Assembly (NCBI GenBank): GCA_021186555.1
Contig: JAJKFL010000004.1
Location: 18,814,406 to 18,878,405, forward strand
Direction of reading: 5' to 3'
DNA: 64,000 nucleotides
Source: Reticulitermes speratus
Taxonomy: Eukaryota > Arthropoda > Insecta > Blattodea > Rhinotermitidae
Part shown: one piece after another, positions 1 through 12,380 of the stretch
Position numbering within the stretch: position 1 is the stretch's first letter
How the letters are laid out: the number at the start of each line of letters is the position of its first letter
Notes under the pieces: generated by a model
Told to the model about the DNA's origin: nothing
Seen by the model: only the letters and a program-made list of their open reading frames with translations
Databases searched by the model: none
Made by a program: the position numbers and the translations under genes

Positions 1-179
1 CCATAATTCATGACAACTGTGGAATGTGGCAGTGTAGGAAATGAGAGTACAGAACATACATTTGAAAGGAAGTTATCTGTACTTGTAAATGTTACCATCA
101 AATGAGGTTATATTTAAAGGAGCCAGTGGTAGGAGGCAAGCAAACCACACACATTGGATCGTGGTTTTATTGTTTTGTT

Positions 180-560
180 GTAGCATACAGAGGGAATTTG
201 GAACACAAAATACAACAAACTACTCATACAAACTGTTCACAACCTTCAGAGTAGTCCCTTAGGTTGTCTACAGTTCTTCCAACTATGATGGGGTGGGCAG
301 CAAATACCATTGGCATCACTTGACATGTTCTCTGAGCCATCTCATGCCAAACTGCTGTCAGTGTCCTTTCTATGTGCAAATTATTTCCCATGGAATGGCT
401 ACTTCAGTTTGGGAATCAAGTCGTAGTCGCATGGACCAAGGTCAGGAAAATAGGGACTGGTAAGTAAACTTTATGTCCATTGTGAAATAAGAAGACTGAC
501 ACACCATGATCCTTGCCAACAGTTACCCACACACCAAATTACATGGTATTATGTCTCAGA
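180..560 (-). pseudogene. mariner transposase C-terminal relic
   Basis: On the minus strand, 470-410 reads SPYFPDLGPCDYDLIPKLK, the catalytic SPD-LxPCD block of mariner transposases. In another frame farther on, NLRDYSEGC resembles the usual GDYFEGC end. Stops and frame changes throughout; no N-terminal part or TIRs identified. Confidence 0.65.
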
Positions 561-839
561 AAACTATTCCCCTGCCAGTCTGTAAAATATGGACAAAAAT
601 ATGAGATAACCTGACACTGTCAACTGCACACAACTAAATTCACCAACTGCAGGCACACAGCATCAACGTGATGAGCTGACCGAAGACAGCGTTACCTTCT
701 GTGACTGTGTCTCAGTAAAACTATAACCTAAAAGTCTATCGATTACAAGGTTAGATTTGTTTTTATTTGACAATGCTTTCAAATACTAAGACTATATTAA
801 AAATTCCAGTATGGAGCACTGGAAAAATTATGAAACTAA

Positions 840-1045
840 ATAACTTGGAGAAAAACCTGTCGCTTGGCCACAACAAATGCCACGTGGATCAGTCTGGGAT
901 TGAACCCAACCTTGGCATGACCTCCTAGATATAGGCCTATGAGTTCATGTCTGTGTTTTCGTAGATATAAAGGTAAATCTGTCCGTGTGCTTAATCCAGC
1001 ACCATGGTGGGAAGATGTGGGCAGGGTGGAGTATAGCACCATGAA
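840..1045 (-). repeat. tRNA-derived SINE relic
   Basis: On the minus strand it has a pol III B-box-like GGTTCAATCCC at about 896-906, preceded by a tRNA-like head. Edges are not determined. Confidence 0.4.
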
Positions 1046-1486
1046 GTCTTAAATCTTGGTACTACATAGGGAAGTAATACAGACTGTGGGCTGGACTCAT
1101 TTGTCATGTACCACTGAACTATATTTATCGTTACTCAAATGCCGACAATTTGAAATAATGTTATTTGTGGAGGAATGACACAGCCTGCAGACACTACAGC
1201 ACTACACTACACCGCACTTTGGACACATCGCACTGTGCCCTGCCACACTGCAGATCACATTTCACATTTACAAGCACAGATCCTATCCACTTCAGGCCAC
1301 ACACACGTGTACACACAGAAGTAGGACATCTTTTTACTTAATGTCCGTACACCTGGATATAACCACACTGTTACAACACACTTTGATGTGTGTAAATCCT
1401 CATGATCCTGACAAATAGCATTATTCCACCAGTAGACATTAGCACAAGCAGCAAAACTGACAGCTGATCAGTTCATTTTACCCCAT
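1046..1486. other. No gene seen
   Basis: A CAC/ACA-rich stretch, with several short ACACTACAC-like runs near 1185-1330. No ORF or repeat boundary recognised. Confidence 0.5.
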
Positions 1487-1490
1487 CTTC

Positions 1491-2052
1491 TGAGTCATGT
1501 GTGGGTGGATGGCTCGTAATTTTACGTAATATTACGTAAGACGTAATAAAGCCGGTATCCTTTCTTTCTTGATTCTCCCTCTCCGTTTCCCATAATTCCG
1601 TCTACCACGTGACCCTCCCCTCCTGCTTCTAGGAAGGTACGACCTACGGACTTGTAGTGAGGCAAGTCACTTGCTTAGGGACCGTCGGGGAAAGAGGTAA
1701 CTTCCAAATCGTTTTTCGATCTTTGTAATTCAAAATTATTGTTCGGTGTCTTTGCCCCGGCAGGTAGGCAACTGGGTGCCTGTTATTATTTTGAGGGATT
1801 TTATTTGCTTAAACTGATTTCCTGTGTATTTTGGAGTGAGAACTTGTTAAATTGTTATTATTTTTTTTTTTTAGAGTTTAGTGTTTATTAAATTTTGTTT
1901 AGTTGGATTTGATAGTTTTCTTGTTGCTGCTGTAAGACATACTGCTTGGATACCCCATTCCAACTGGCGAGCATCGTAAACATAACACACGAACCAGAGA
2001 CGATGGCAGCCGTCATCCTCTAAGTGATGGTAAAGTGGGGAGTGGCTGTTAA
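1491..2052 (+). repeat. 5' LTR
   Basis: Begins TGAG and ends GTTAA; aligned to 7282-7845. Near its start is an 18-bp palindrome, TTACGTAATATTACGTAA, that is one base off in the 3' copy. It contains AATAAA (about 1544) and a T-run at about 1860 that differs in the other copy. Confidence 0.92.
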
Positions 2053-2053
2053 C

Positions 2054-2069
2054 TGGTAGCAGAGCGTGG
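2054..2069 (+). other. Primer binding site, initiator-Met tRNA type
   Basis: TGGTAGCAGAGCGTGG lies one base after the 5' LTR. The first 12 bases complement the 3' end of insect initiator tRNA-Met (ending ...GCTCTGCTACCA); the last four match imperfectly. Confidence 0.75.
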
Positions 2070-2264
2070 TTTTAATTTGTTGGGTCCCTGTTCACCGTAA
2101 GCACTACTCGCTATTTTACTTTTGTATTTTTCGGTAGGGGAAGTCTGCCTTGTTTGTGTACAACTGCTGGTATACGTATTTTTGGAACAGGGTGTCTCTG
2201 GCTCTTGAGTGTGTACTAGTTTTAGTACTAATAGCTGTGTTGTTGCGTTTCATGCTGGTATAAC

Positions 2265-3216
2265 ATGCCGCTAGCGTGGATACATGACCTGTCCAAGCAG
2301 CAAGCTGAGGAGGTGGCCAGTCAACTGGCGTAGTCTACAGACGGAACGTTGGACGACTTACGGAGGCGTGTTAAGGAGAAGTGGACGGCCATTGAGGCCT
2401 ACTTGCCATCGCAAAGTACAGATAAGTCTCCCCCGGTTACGAAGCCTGTTCCTGAAATTACTGAATCTCAGGTTCGCGAGGGTACCTACTTGAGTAAAAC
2501 TAAACTTAAATTGGTGACTGATTTGATAAAGAACATACCGTGGTTGGTTGATACGGATCCAGAAAAAAATTTTGATATTTTTGATCCGAGTAAAAGAAGT
2601 GTTTGACTTGAAATTAGTCACTGATGTAGAGTTTATCTCTCTCTTGATTAGTAGGACGTCAGGGAGGATTACACAGATATTGGGCGCTCATTTGGGAACA
2701 ACGCAAAATTGGGGGTTGGTTCGCTCAGAAATAATTGTGAAGGAGCGATTTTTGGCCTCATATATCCTCGAGCGTTTTCAATCTTCATCCGAAGATTTGA
2801 ATAGTTTTGTTATGTCGGTGGTGGCGGCGGCGGATATTCTGGGTTTTGAAGGGTCGGAGTCTCAGCTGGTACATCGAATGCTGCAAAATATCCACCCTAG
2901 AATTAAATCATATCTGTTGTTTGCAACTAAGCCAGAGTCGGTGCGAGATTTATTCTCCCTCGCTACGAAAGTAGCAGAAGGCGTGGCAGTAGAAGAACAA
3001 CGTAAGCTGCTGAATAATACCACGCAGCAGGGAAGTGCTTCTCGTCCCGTTGCTAAGAGTTTGGTTGTGGCTAAATCACCTACGGCCGTGGCCAATCGTA
3101 GAGTGAGGTGCTGGGGATGTGGTGCGTGGGGACACCTTCAGAGCAATTGTCATTCTACATCACAGAGTAATCGGCATCTCAGAGGATCGGGAAACGCCCC
3201 TGGCGCTCGGCAATAA
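2265..3216 (+). pseudogene. gag: gag (capsid/nucleocapsid), broken
   Basis: A reading frame from ATG 2265 (MPLAWIHDLSKQQ) hits an in-frame TAG at 2331-2333, continues open to 2606, and changes frame near 2590-2600 at an A-run. The second part runs to TAA at 3214-3216. The C terminus carries one CCHC zinc knuckle (CWGCGAWGHLQSNC), marking nucleocapsid. A capsid-like middle precedes it (ILGAHLG, LERFQSSSEDLNSFV). The pol frame lies at -1 relative to the gag end. No functional Gag can be read without crossing the stop and the shift. Confidence 0.88.
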
Positions 3217-3233
3217 ACAGTCGAACCCGGGCG

Positions 3234-6200
3234 CCTAAAGCTGTTCAGCCTCGGAATTTCTTTAACATTAGGGACTCGGGAAATAGTAACCCTTGGGTTT
3301 TGCTGCGTATTGAAGACCTATGTTTGCCCTCCATACTGGATTCGGGGTCTTCCTTGTCCTTCGTGAGGCGGGATGTCTTTGATAAAGTTATAGAGCTTGG
3401 ATTACCCCATGTAGTCGAGAGGGCTGCGGAGCGCTGCCAGACGGCGAATGGGGAATCTTGTGTTGTTACGCAGGCCGTTGTCTTTACTATCAAAGTGCAT
3501 TTCTTTTCGTGGAAAGTGAGATTTTTAGTTTTTGAGCATTGCCCCGTCCCTTGTATTTTGGGGGTTGATTTTTTAACATTCGCTAAAGTGCGAATAGGCT
3601 TTTCCACCTGTCGATATAGCTTTGCCTTTCAGCCTGAGACAGAATTTGAATTCCGGTCTTTGGATTTTTGCAGGCATTCTTCGCAAGCATTTCCGTGTTC
3701 CGAAGATGCGTTTAGTCGCCTTATATGTTCTTGTTTGCCAGGGGTGCCAGATGATCGAGCAAAACTTGACGAGTTGATACGGGGTTTTCCCGCCCTTTTC
3801 TCAGATAAATTGGGTACGGTGAAGGGGATGGTGTGTCATCTAGACCTGACTGATAGCACTCCGGTGCGCTCTAGACCGTATCAATGTTCTCCCCCACGGT
3901 TGCATATATTGAGGGATATTGTTCAAGATTTGCTTGACAAAGGAGTGGTTAAGAAAAGTTACTCCCAGTACGCCAGTCCAGCTTTTCTTGTTCCGAAACC
4001 TAACGGTGGTCATAGGATGGTAGTGGATTACCGTTTGTTGAATAAGAAGGTAGTTTTCGATGCATTCCCGATGCCAACCGTCGAGCATGCTTTCGCAAAC
4101 TTCCATAATGCTAAAATCTTTTCTGTTCTGGATCTTAACTCCGTGTATTATCAAATCCCCTTGTCTTCTAAGAGCCGTAAGGCTATGGCCTTTTGTACCC
4201 CTTTCGGGCTCTTTGAATTCACCAAGTTGCCTATGGGCATTAGTGTGGGCTGTCAGGTATTGTCTCGGGTAGTCGATTCCTTGTTTGGTGATCTAAACAG
4301 AAGTTCGTGTACAACTTTATGGATGACTTGGTGGTGTATTCTAGCTCCTTTACTGAGCATCTCAGACATTTGAAGGAAATCTTTATGAGGTTGGAGAAGG
4401 CTGGGTTCACCTTGAACCGGGACAAGCTTCATCTGGCCCAGCAAGAAATTTCTTTTTTGGGACACTGTTTCGGCTCAAGGAATTAAGGTATTGAATGAGC
4501 GAGTTGAGGCGATTAGGAATTTTCCTCCTCCCAAGAACCTCAAAGCTGTGCGTAGATTTCTGGGTATGGCGGGGTTTTATGGTCGATTTATAGATCGTTT
4601 TTCCCAGATGGCGGAACCACTTCACGCGCTGAAGCGTAAGAATGTTAGGTTCGTATGGGGTGATGCCCAGCAGTCCGCTTTTCTTCAACTTAAGGAGGCC
4701 TTGTCCACGCCCCCCTTATTGCAGATTCCGGATTTCTCTAGAGAATTTACCTTGGTCTCTGATGCGAGCGATGTCGCTATTTCGGCTGTTCTTCATCAAA
4801 AGAGGGGTGAGGATTTAGCACCTATCGCTTACAGTAGTCGGTTGTTGTCTCCCGCCGAGAGGAAATATTCTATCCATGAGAAGGAGTGTCTCGCAGTGGT
4901 GTATGGTTGTGAGAAATACCGAAGTTACTTGGAACACAAGGAGTTCTGCCTCCATACCGACAACCAAGCTCTGGCCTGGTTGTTGCGTCTTGCTAAAGAA
5001 TTAGGTCGGATTGGACGTTGGGTATTGCGTCTCGCGCCTTTCAAGTTTAAGGTGTGCCACATTAGTGGAAAGACCAACGTTGTAGCTGATTGCCTTACGA
5101 GGCAATAAGAAGATCTCGCGGCGGAAAGTACGTTTTCTGGGTTGGTCTTACTACACTTACCTGAGGCGTTTCAATCCATCAAGGAACATCAAAAGAAATA
5201 CCCTTTTTGTAATAATGTCTACCAGAAAGTGGTCCAGGCTGATCCTACTGTGAGAAATTTCAAGTTGCTTAATGGTGCGTTGGTTTACCACCCTTCGCGA
5301 GCCAAAGCGAAGCGATATCTTCTTCCTGAATCGTTAAGACCTATGGTGCTGGAGTACTTTCATAGTTCTACTCTGAGTGCCCATTTGGGGATGACAAAAA
5401 CACTCAACCATATTGGCAAGGTGTTCTATTGGCCAGACATGAGAAGGGAGGTCTGTAGTTTTGTGAGGCGGTGTCAAGATTGTCAGAGAGCCAAACCGGC
5501 CCAAGATTCTAGAGTGGGCCTCCATAGTAGTGAGGTAGTGACGAAACCTCTAGAGCGGATTTTTATTGACTTTGTCGGACCCATTGTCAGGAGTCGGAAG
5601 GGGAGTATTGCCATATTGGTGGTGTTAGACGGGTTTTCTAAATTCGTCTGTATGTATCCTGTCAGGAAGATTTCATCAGAAGTGGTGAAGAACTGCCTGG
5701 TGGAGAAATTTTTTCCATTTTTTGGAGTCCCCCAGTCTATTGTCTCGGACAATGCGGCCGTTTTTAAATCCCGAACATTCTACAACCTGTGTTTTTCGTG
5801 GGGAATTCGGCATATTACCACCTCGCCTTATTATCCCCAGGCGTCACATGTGGAACGATTCAATCGGAACCTCAAAGCGGCTCTTATCATCTATCACAAT
5901 TCCCAGCATACACGTTGGGACGAACATCTTTCGTCGTTGGCCATAGCCTTTAACTCAGCGTGGCACGAGTCGACTGCAGCGACTCCTGCCTCACTCTTTC
6001 TGGGTAGGGAATTGAACCATCCCCTGGGGCTTAAGTGGCAATTATATGAACTAGAGCTTGCTAAGGATGCGAAGGGTGTTAAGGTGTTTTGGGAAACTGC
6101 TTTGGCTAATTTGAGGAAGGCCCGTGCCAGGGTGGCTGAAAGATACAATGCGGTGAGAAGGCAGGCGGAGTTTCGTGTGGGCGATTGGTATTAGTAAGGC

Positions 6201-6382
6201 TTCACCCGTTGAGCTCCAAGTCGCGCCAGCGTTCCTCCAAGCTAGACTTTAAGTGGTCTGTACCACTCACTGTTGCTAAGTTTGTATCCCCTGTGACTGT
6301 CTTGTTGGCTAATCCTGACACAGGAGTGATTATTAGAAAGGCGCATGTGTCGCAGCTAAAGCCACATTTTCCGGCTGAATAA
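3234..6382 (+). pseudogene. pol: pol: protease, reverse transcriptase, RNase H, integrase; multiply broken
   Basis: The protease active site reads LDSGSS at about 3337. RT spans about 3760-4480, with LDKGVVKKS, SPAFLVPKPNGGHRMVVDYR, DLNSVYYQIPL and FTKLPMGI; the MDD catalytic box is in a neighbouring frame because of a break near 4297-4310. A second RT break lies near 4470-4480. RNase H (about 4740-5100) has SDASDVAISAVLHQK, YSIHEKECLAVVYG and HTDNQALAWL. TAA at 5106-5108 interrupts the frame, which then reopens into integrase. The zinc domain has CQDC, the catalytic core shows D in FIDFVG, D in SDNAAVF and E in HVERFNR. A last break near 6190 separates the C-terminal GPY/F-like region. All catalytic residues remain visible, so decay is recent. 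Confidence 0.92.
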
Positions 6383-7267
6383 TTATATATTTGTATGTTT
6401 ATTTTTATATACCTGCCGGCTGAGTGATAAGTAGAAGTTTGTAACACTCAGAACCTTGTGGTGCAGAGGAGAATGTTTTAGTTTTCGCCTCTTAGCTGTG
6501 TTTATTATGGATTACTGAACTGTAATTAGTAGAAACACTGGATGTATTTTTCATGTATCATTGCTTATTGCTGTTCATATGACTTGTTGACATACACTGT
6601 TATGTAGATGTTTTGAATGTTGACATAGGAAGTATTACTCTGTGTGCCATTATGAGGGTAAAGAATGTAAGTTTCGTTCTGTATTCCGAGTGCACACTCA
6701 AGGTAGAATGCTATAAGTAGCATAATAAGTGTTTGGTAATTTTTTTTTGTGCTTATGTAATACTTTTCATGATATTTGATATTGAGTTTTGCGAAGTCGC
6801 AATGTGTTCCTGGTATGAAGGGTGATTTTTCTTTCTAGAGCGGAAGGTTTAACTGTTTCCTTCCTAGCCCCTATCCTACGCCGGGACATGTGGGACAAAA
6901 GTGCTGTGAAGCCCCCCCCCCCCCCCCCCCCCCGTCGTCATCGTTATCACCTATCAGCAATGTCCCGTCGCAGCGCACCGATTCAACGAACTTTCCGGCT
7001 CCGGTGCGGGTGTCCGTGTGGGCCCTTATCGGACAGCGCCTAGAACTGGGGAAGGATAATATGGTAGCTGGGCAGCGCCTGGATTACCCAGCGGCGTTGA
7101 GAAGAGGAGGTGCGATCTGCGGTTGGGCGACGGTAGGAGGTGTGAGGAGCGTGTGGACTCCATTTACATAGGGACTGTGAGGAGCGTGTGGACTCCATGT
7201 ACAAAGGATTGTGAGGATCCTGAGGACTCCAGTGTTCGCGAGTGCCTAGAACGTGGCGTTCTTCAGT
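6383..7267 (+). other. Long 3' non-coding region of the LTR element
   Basis: Nearly 0.9 kb without a credible ORF between integrase and the polypurine tract. It has a run of 22 C at 6912-6933 and a tandem repeat at 7141-7234. The proline-rich ORFs across the C-run are artefacts of the homopolymer. Confidence 0.8.
7141..7234 (+). repeat. Imperfect tandem repeat, 34-35 bp unit, almost 3 copies
   Basis: Units start at 7141, 7176 and 7210. Each begins TGTGAGGA and contains GGACTCCA. The third is more diverged and cut short. It lies just upstream of the polypurine tract. Confidence 0.85.
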
Positions 7268-7278
7268 GAAGGGGGGGA
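7268..7278 (+). other. Polypurine tract
   Basis: GAAGGGGGGGA three bases before the 3' LTR; the expected plus-strand priming site. Confidence 0.8.
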
Positions 7279-7281
7279 TAT

Positions 7282-7845
7282 TGAGCCATGTGTGGGTGGA
7301 TGGCTCGTAATTTTACGTAATATCACGTAAGACGTAATAAAGCCGGTATCCTTTCTTTCTTGATTCTCCCTCTCCGTTTCCCATAATTCCGTCTACCACG
7401 TGACCCTCCCCCTCCTGCTTCTAGGAAGGTACGACCTACGGACTTGTAGTGAGGTAAGTCACTTGCTTAGGGACCGTCGGGGAAAGAGGTAACTTCCAAA
7501 TCGTTTTTCGATCTTTGTAATTCAAAATTATTGTTCGGTGTCTTTGCCCCGGCAGGTAGGCAACTGGGTGCCTGTTATTATTTTGAGGGATTTTATTTGC
7601 TTAAACTGATTTCCTGTGTATTTTGGAGTGAGAACTTGTTAAATTGTTATTATTTGTTTTTTTTTAGAGTTTAGTGTTTATTAAATTTTGTTTAGTTGGA
7701 TTTGATAGTTTTCTTGTTGCTGCTGTAAAACATACTGCTTGGATACCCCATTCCAACTGGGGAGCATCGTAAACATAACACACGAACCAGAGACGATGGC
7801 AGCCGTCATCCTCTAAGTGATGGTAAAGTGGGGAGTGGCTGTTAA
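7282..7845 (+). repeat. 3' LTR
   Basis: Near-identical to 1491-2052. Differences include C for T in the palindrome, an extra C near 7409, and a G inside the T-run near 7656. Confidence 0.92.
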
Positions 7846-7849
7846 CTTC

Positions 7850-9377
7850 TCACAATATTCAATTAGCATTGCAATTTTAACATTTATTATAATATATGAG
7901 TGCCAGAAGCAAAACTGTACAGGTTTTAATATTGAAAATAGCAGTCTATAAGCTATCCTTCTGTTTTATTTCACTCATCGTGGCACACACTACCTGAAAC
8001 ACGTAATAAATACTTGTAGAATTTTCATGTAGGAAACTGTTAGCTATTGGGAATGGGTGTATCAGGAATGCAAATTGAATGTGACACTGGGAAAGAGGTA
8101 CTTATGAACAGTGGAGTGAATTACAGACATGTTTCTTGTGCACTTAGTAATAAGATGTATGCTTTTGGAGTATCTTTTGATTTTGCTAAAGCAATTCATT
8201 GTGTACATCACGAATTACTACAGTAACTACATTTTTATGGAATTTGAGGTGTGGCTGAAGAATCATCTAAATCATACCTTCATGGCAGAAGGCACAAAGC
8301 AGAAATAAGGTTACCTAAATTAAATTATAACTCAAAATCTAATGTTACGCTCTTTTCCAATGCATTGGTATTATTATTATTTTCCATCCAGAAATTGCTT
8401 TCAAAATTGCCTGAATGATGTCTTCACTAGTTTGAACACATGACTTAAAGCTGGAAACTTACATTACATTTGGCCAAAACAAATTAAAGAAACTGAGGAA
8501 GGAACTTTTTTGGCTTACATTGACACTAACTACATATGGAAAACACACACACTGTGTTATTGCTAAACTCAGTTCAGCATGATTTGCTGTGAGAGCAGTC
8601 ACATGACACAAAATTAGCAAACCTAAAATTAATGTACTTGCTATTCTTATTCCATTGTATCATATGAAATGTGACAATATTTTTAGGACACTGAACAGAC
8701 ATCGACAAAATATGTCATAACCAAATGAAAATTATTCAGACAATGGCAGTCTCCTAGGGAAATATTCAGGCAGTTCAATGATATTTCACGTGCCGGCGAA
8801 TTCTTACTCACAGTATTATCAGTTGTTTCAGAAAATAAGGCCAAATTGTGAACAAATTCTGATAAAAGGACATAACATAGGCCTCAACTTCATGTGCCAT
8901 AAACTAACCTCAAAATGTCATAAACGATTACACTGTACTTGAATCACGTTAGTTATTCAATACCATTTCACCTGCCACGAATGTTTAATTTGTGATATAA
9001 AAATATTTAAACCAGTATTAAAGAGTATAATTTGTCTTACTCCTTGCACCATGTACAAGAATTTGCCCCAGTAAACTTTTTCAGCCCAAATACAGCGTGT
9101 ATATATGGTGATGGTTTACCATATTTTGCCCTGACTATAAATGTATGTTTACTATGTACTGGTATTTGCAGTTGTATTAGAGAGAAACACTTATTAGATT
9201 TGACATATGTTCTACATCCTTGGCTAGTTCTGTGAAGGATATATGCAATGTAAACGAATTACGCCATATACACAATTTTTGACATAATTACGCCATTGCC
9301 AAGACATATACGTATAGGCGTCACAACAGGATAAAAGTTCTACATGCCTTGAAAAAGAGCAAATTTAATGATAATTA
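7850..9377. other. No gene seen
   Basis: AT-rich sequence between the LTR element and the LINE fragment. No conserved ORF, TIR or hairpin stood out on either strand. Confidence 0.5.
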
Positions 9378-10008
9378 GCTTCCACCTTCATCTACCTAGG
9401 AGCTCTCATACAAAACAACTTAGAGGAAGAGGAGACTGTTAAACACAGGATCCAAGCTGGAAACAGGCAGTATTATGCACATATAGAACTGTTTAAATCT
9501 AAAATACTCTCCAGGACCACAAAGTTAAGACTGTACAGGACGCTTATTAGACCGGTAATAACTTACGAGGCAGAATCTTGGAAATTCACATCTCAAATAG
9601 AAAGCAAGTTAATGTGCTTTGAAAGAAAGATTGTACGAAACATTTTTGGCCCCCTAAAGAACAATGATGGATCATATAGAATTAGATATAATGCGGAGTT
9701 AGAAGAATTGATCCATCATGAACATGTTGTAGATATATTAAATCACAACAATTAAGATGGGCGGGACATGTGGTCAGAATGGGAGAGGATAGATTGCCAC
9801 ATTTGATATTAAACCAGAAATTGTGGGGAACAAGACCCAAAGGAAGGCCAAGGGGAAGGTGGATTGATGCGATAGAGGAAGATATGAGAAAGATGAAAGT
9901 GCGCGACTGGAAGATTGTAGCTCAAGATAAGAAGAGATGGGGACGTATTGTTCGGGATGCCAAAGCCCACCAAGGGCTGTAGTGCAAGAGAAGAAGAAGA
10001 AGAAGAAG
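9378..10008 (+). mobile_element. RTE-like LINE, 5'-truncated 3' end
   Basis: The plus strand encodes the C-terminal part of a LINE reverse transcriptase: FIYLGALIQNN, TKLRLYRTLIRPVITYEAES, FERKIVRNIFGP, then after a frame change near 9745 RWAGHVVRMGEDRLP, GRPRGRWIDAIEEDM and RIVRDAKAHQGL, ending at TAG 9980-9982. Only about 25 bases of 3'UTR follow, ending in an (AAG)n tail. A very short UTR with a microsatellite tail is typical of the RTE clade. Truncation at the 5' end is typical of LINE insertion. Confidence 0.85.
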
Positions 10009-11253
10009 TTTGTTTTTGGAAATTGTAATTTGTGATCATTCTTACAAGGTTTATCCGGTTGGATTTCAGTTTTAAGGTTGTTAGTGGTTTATGTGAGCCA
10101 TGTTCTTATGTACATTAGCATTAATACATGTCTTGTTTCTTGATACATGTGGGTATATTGTTAAGCTGTCTTGTATGGATTACAGTGGCAAGTGGGAATG
10201 GTAAAGTTTGTGTGTTGTAAAAACAGTGTGATGACAGGTGATTCAGAGTCCCACTGCCACAGTTACAGAATGGTCATTGTTTACCTGTTGTGATATTAAG
10301 AAGCAAAGCAAGCATATTCTGGGCAGATAATGGGTACTTCAGCTAGTGGGGGTATAAAGTCGGATCGACTGCATTTCATTATGTAAATCAGATGCAGGGA
10401 TATTTTTGAACAATATGAGATGAGTTTACATTAATGAAGCCATATTGAAAAACATATTCCTAGAAAGCACATTCCTGTGACTGAAGTATGGGAGTCCAGG
10501 CACTTGGTACTTCCCAGATTGACTTCTTGTTGGATCGCAACATATCCTTTAAGGTTTTCCACGGCACTGTCTTCAGGCGAATGGTGGGACAGTGCACTGA
10601 AGTAGGCCTAACTGCTTTCTTCCCCATTTTTGTCTATTCTCTGTATAACCATCCACCTGTCACTAAGCTTTGCTAGTTGATGCAGCCTATGATTGAAACT
10701 GCAATAGAATCTTGAAATACAGGTGCAGTTTTACATAGCTACATGATGTGCTCAAACAGTTCCTGGACTGAATTTATTTCTCAGCGACACCACCACCTTC
10801 TAAAAAATGTTGCCTCCTACAAATTGGTCTCGGTGAGCTCAGCAACTGTGCCATTATCTTGCACCCCCATTTGAGGTGTAGAGTTGAGATGAAGGTGCCT
10901 ATACCTATGGTGTAAAATTTGTCCTGTCCCCACTCTTCTGTGCCCTATTTTTACAAAGATTTTGCAGTGCTGTAACTTTTTTCCACTTGTTTCTTGTTCC
11001 CCCAAATCAAAGTATCTATGAACTAGTGTATGTCTGGTTTTCTTTTTTACCTAGGTAGTTCTTAAGATTATCATCATCATTGTCGTCTTTGCTGTTGTGT
11101 GTGTTTATGAGACTGAGTATCTCAGCTTAACTGGGTTGCACTCGTGCATATTCAAGGTGTTGCAGGTGTAAACCTCAGCTTGAGTTTGGATCTATATGCC
11201 TAACTTTTAAAACCATTATTGTCTGTTTTTACATGTCTACTGGTACAATAATA
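10009..11253. other. No gene seen
   Basis: AT-rich intergenic sequence. The 62-codon ORF at 10488-10676 has no recognisable family features. Confidence 0.45.
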
Positions 11254-12380
11254 CAGCAAACTCTTGCAATTCAAGGGGTTACATTCTTGAAAAATCTTGC
11301 AAATGGTGAAACCATAATGCATGAATTTAAGACCTTATGGGAAAGATGGGGTTAGGGGAACCAAAAACTCATAAAAGAAAATGTGTAAATTAATGATTCG
11401 TTTTAGTGTATACTGGAACGACATAACTGTTGCTGGCAGAAAGTTGTCAGGGTGACCAAACGATGTAAGACTGCATGGCAGAGTGAGAACTTCATGAAGA
11501 AAGAGGTGATCTTCAATTAATTTGCCTTCTGCATGTCTGTATACACCACCTAGTATGGTACCATGACAGTCTTCATCTCATGCCTGAATTGCAGACACTT
11601 ATCTATGAGTGGCTGGCCTCAGAAAAATTATGAACTAAGTCATCTGCCATCTAGAGGTCTTTCTTCAGAGCACTGATATAGTCAGCTGAGACGTCTCCAC
11701 AACTGTGTCAGAATCACCTAGTTTGCCAAGTGCTGTCAGCTGTTCGAGGTCCTCCTCAGTTAAATCTGCCGCATGTGAGTCGAGAACTTCCTGATTATTA
11801 GGCTCCTCCAAATCTGGAAATCCTTTTCCTGGAACTTCATGGGCTAACACACGGATCTTCCTTATTTTGTCCTGCCAGTTGGGGAAACCCCACAAGTCAG
11901 GCCAGAGCTTCTTCCAGCAGCCATTCAGAGCTGCAGACTTTGGCTCATCCACAGACCTGTTGATATTTACAATGCCATCACCTGTGCCATATATTTTCCA
12001 CCATTCATGGACACTACCAAAGGTTTCCACTTGCATCCATGATTCTGCAAAATTTCAGTGATTTTCTGGCTCAGCAGCTGCACATATGTGGTGGTAGTGT
12101 TGGACAGGTACTCACCTTACATATTCAGGTGGCTGAAATCAATATTCTGTGGATGCTCTGAGGCAGTATCAAGGATAAGGCCTTGGATTTCACAGTTTTC
12201 AAACCAGCCTCTACTAGCATGGCCTGCTCCGCTGCAGCACCACTGACAGTCAACCATTTCTGTCTCATCTTCCAGCCACACACAGGGCCTTCCACCTTTT
12301 TTGAGGAAGGGGTCACAATGACTACCAGAAGCTACTCCATGGAGCACTGGCCTTAATACTTCCCCTGACCATATCTTCAT
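11254..12380 (-). pseudogene. Tigger/pogo transposase relic
   Basis: Minus-strand frame 12036-11665 reads DGIVNINRSVDEPK, LNGCWKKLWPDL and SHAADLTEEDLEQLTALG, the C-terminal pattern of Tigger-type (pogo, DDE_1) transposases. Upstream frames near 12117-12380 give weak traces of the catalytic region (ASEHPQNIDFSHLN). The left edge is probably TA then CAGCAAACTCTTGCAATT at 11254, like a pogo terminal repeat. The right terminal repeat was not found. Confidence 0.7.

Larger units (their letters stand above)
1491..7845 (+). mobile_element. Ty3/gypsy LTR retrotransposon, full length, inactive ORFs
   Basis: Two LTRs of about 563 bp enclose gag and a pol in the order protease-RT-RNase H-integrase, which is the Ty3/gypsy order. 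The 4-bp target duplication CTTC is at 1487-1490 and 7846-7849. The two LTRs differ at only about eight positions by eye, so insertion was recent, yet gag and pol carry nonsense codons and frame changes. No envelope-like ORF is present. It sits upstream of and outside the three host genes. Confidence 0.93.

Noticed and set aside
6822..7171. Two overlapping proline-rich ORFs
   Set aside because: They exist only because of the C22 homopolymer in the LTR element's 3' region.
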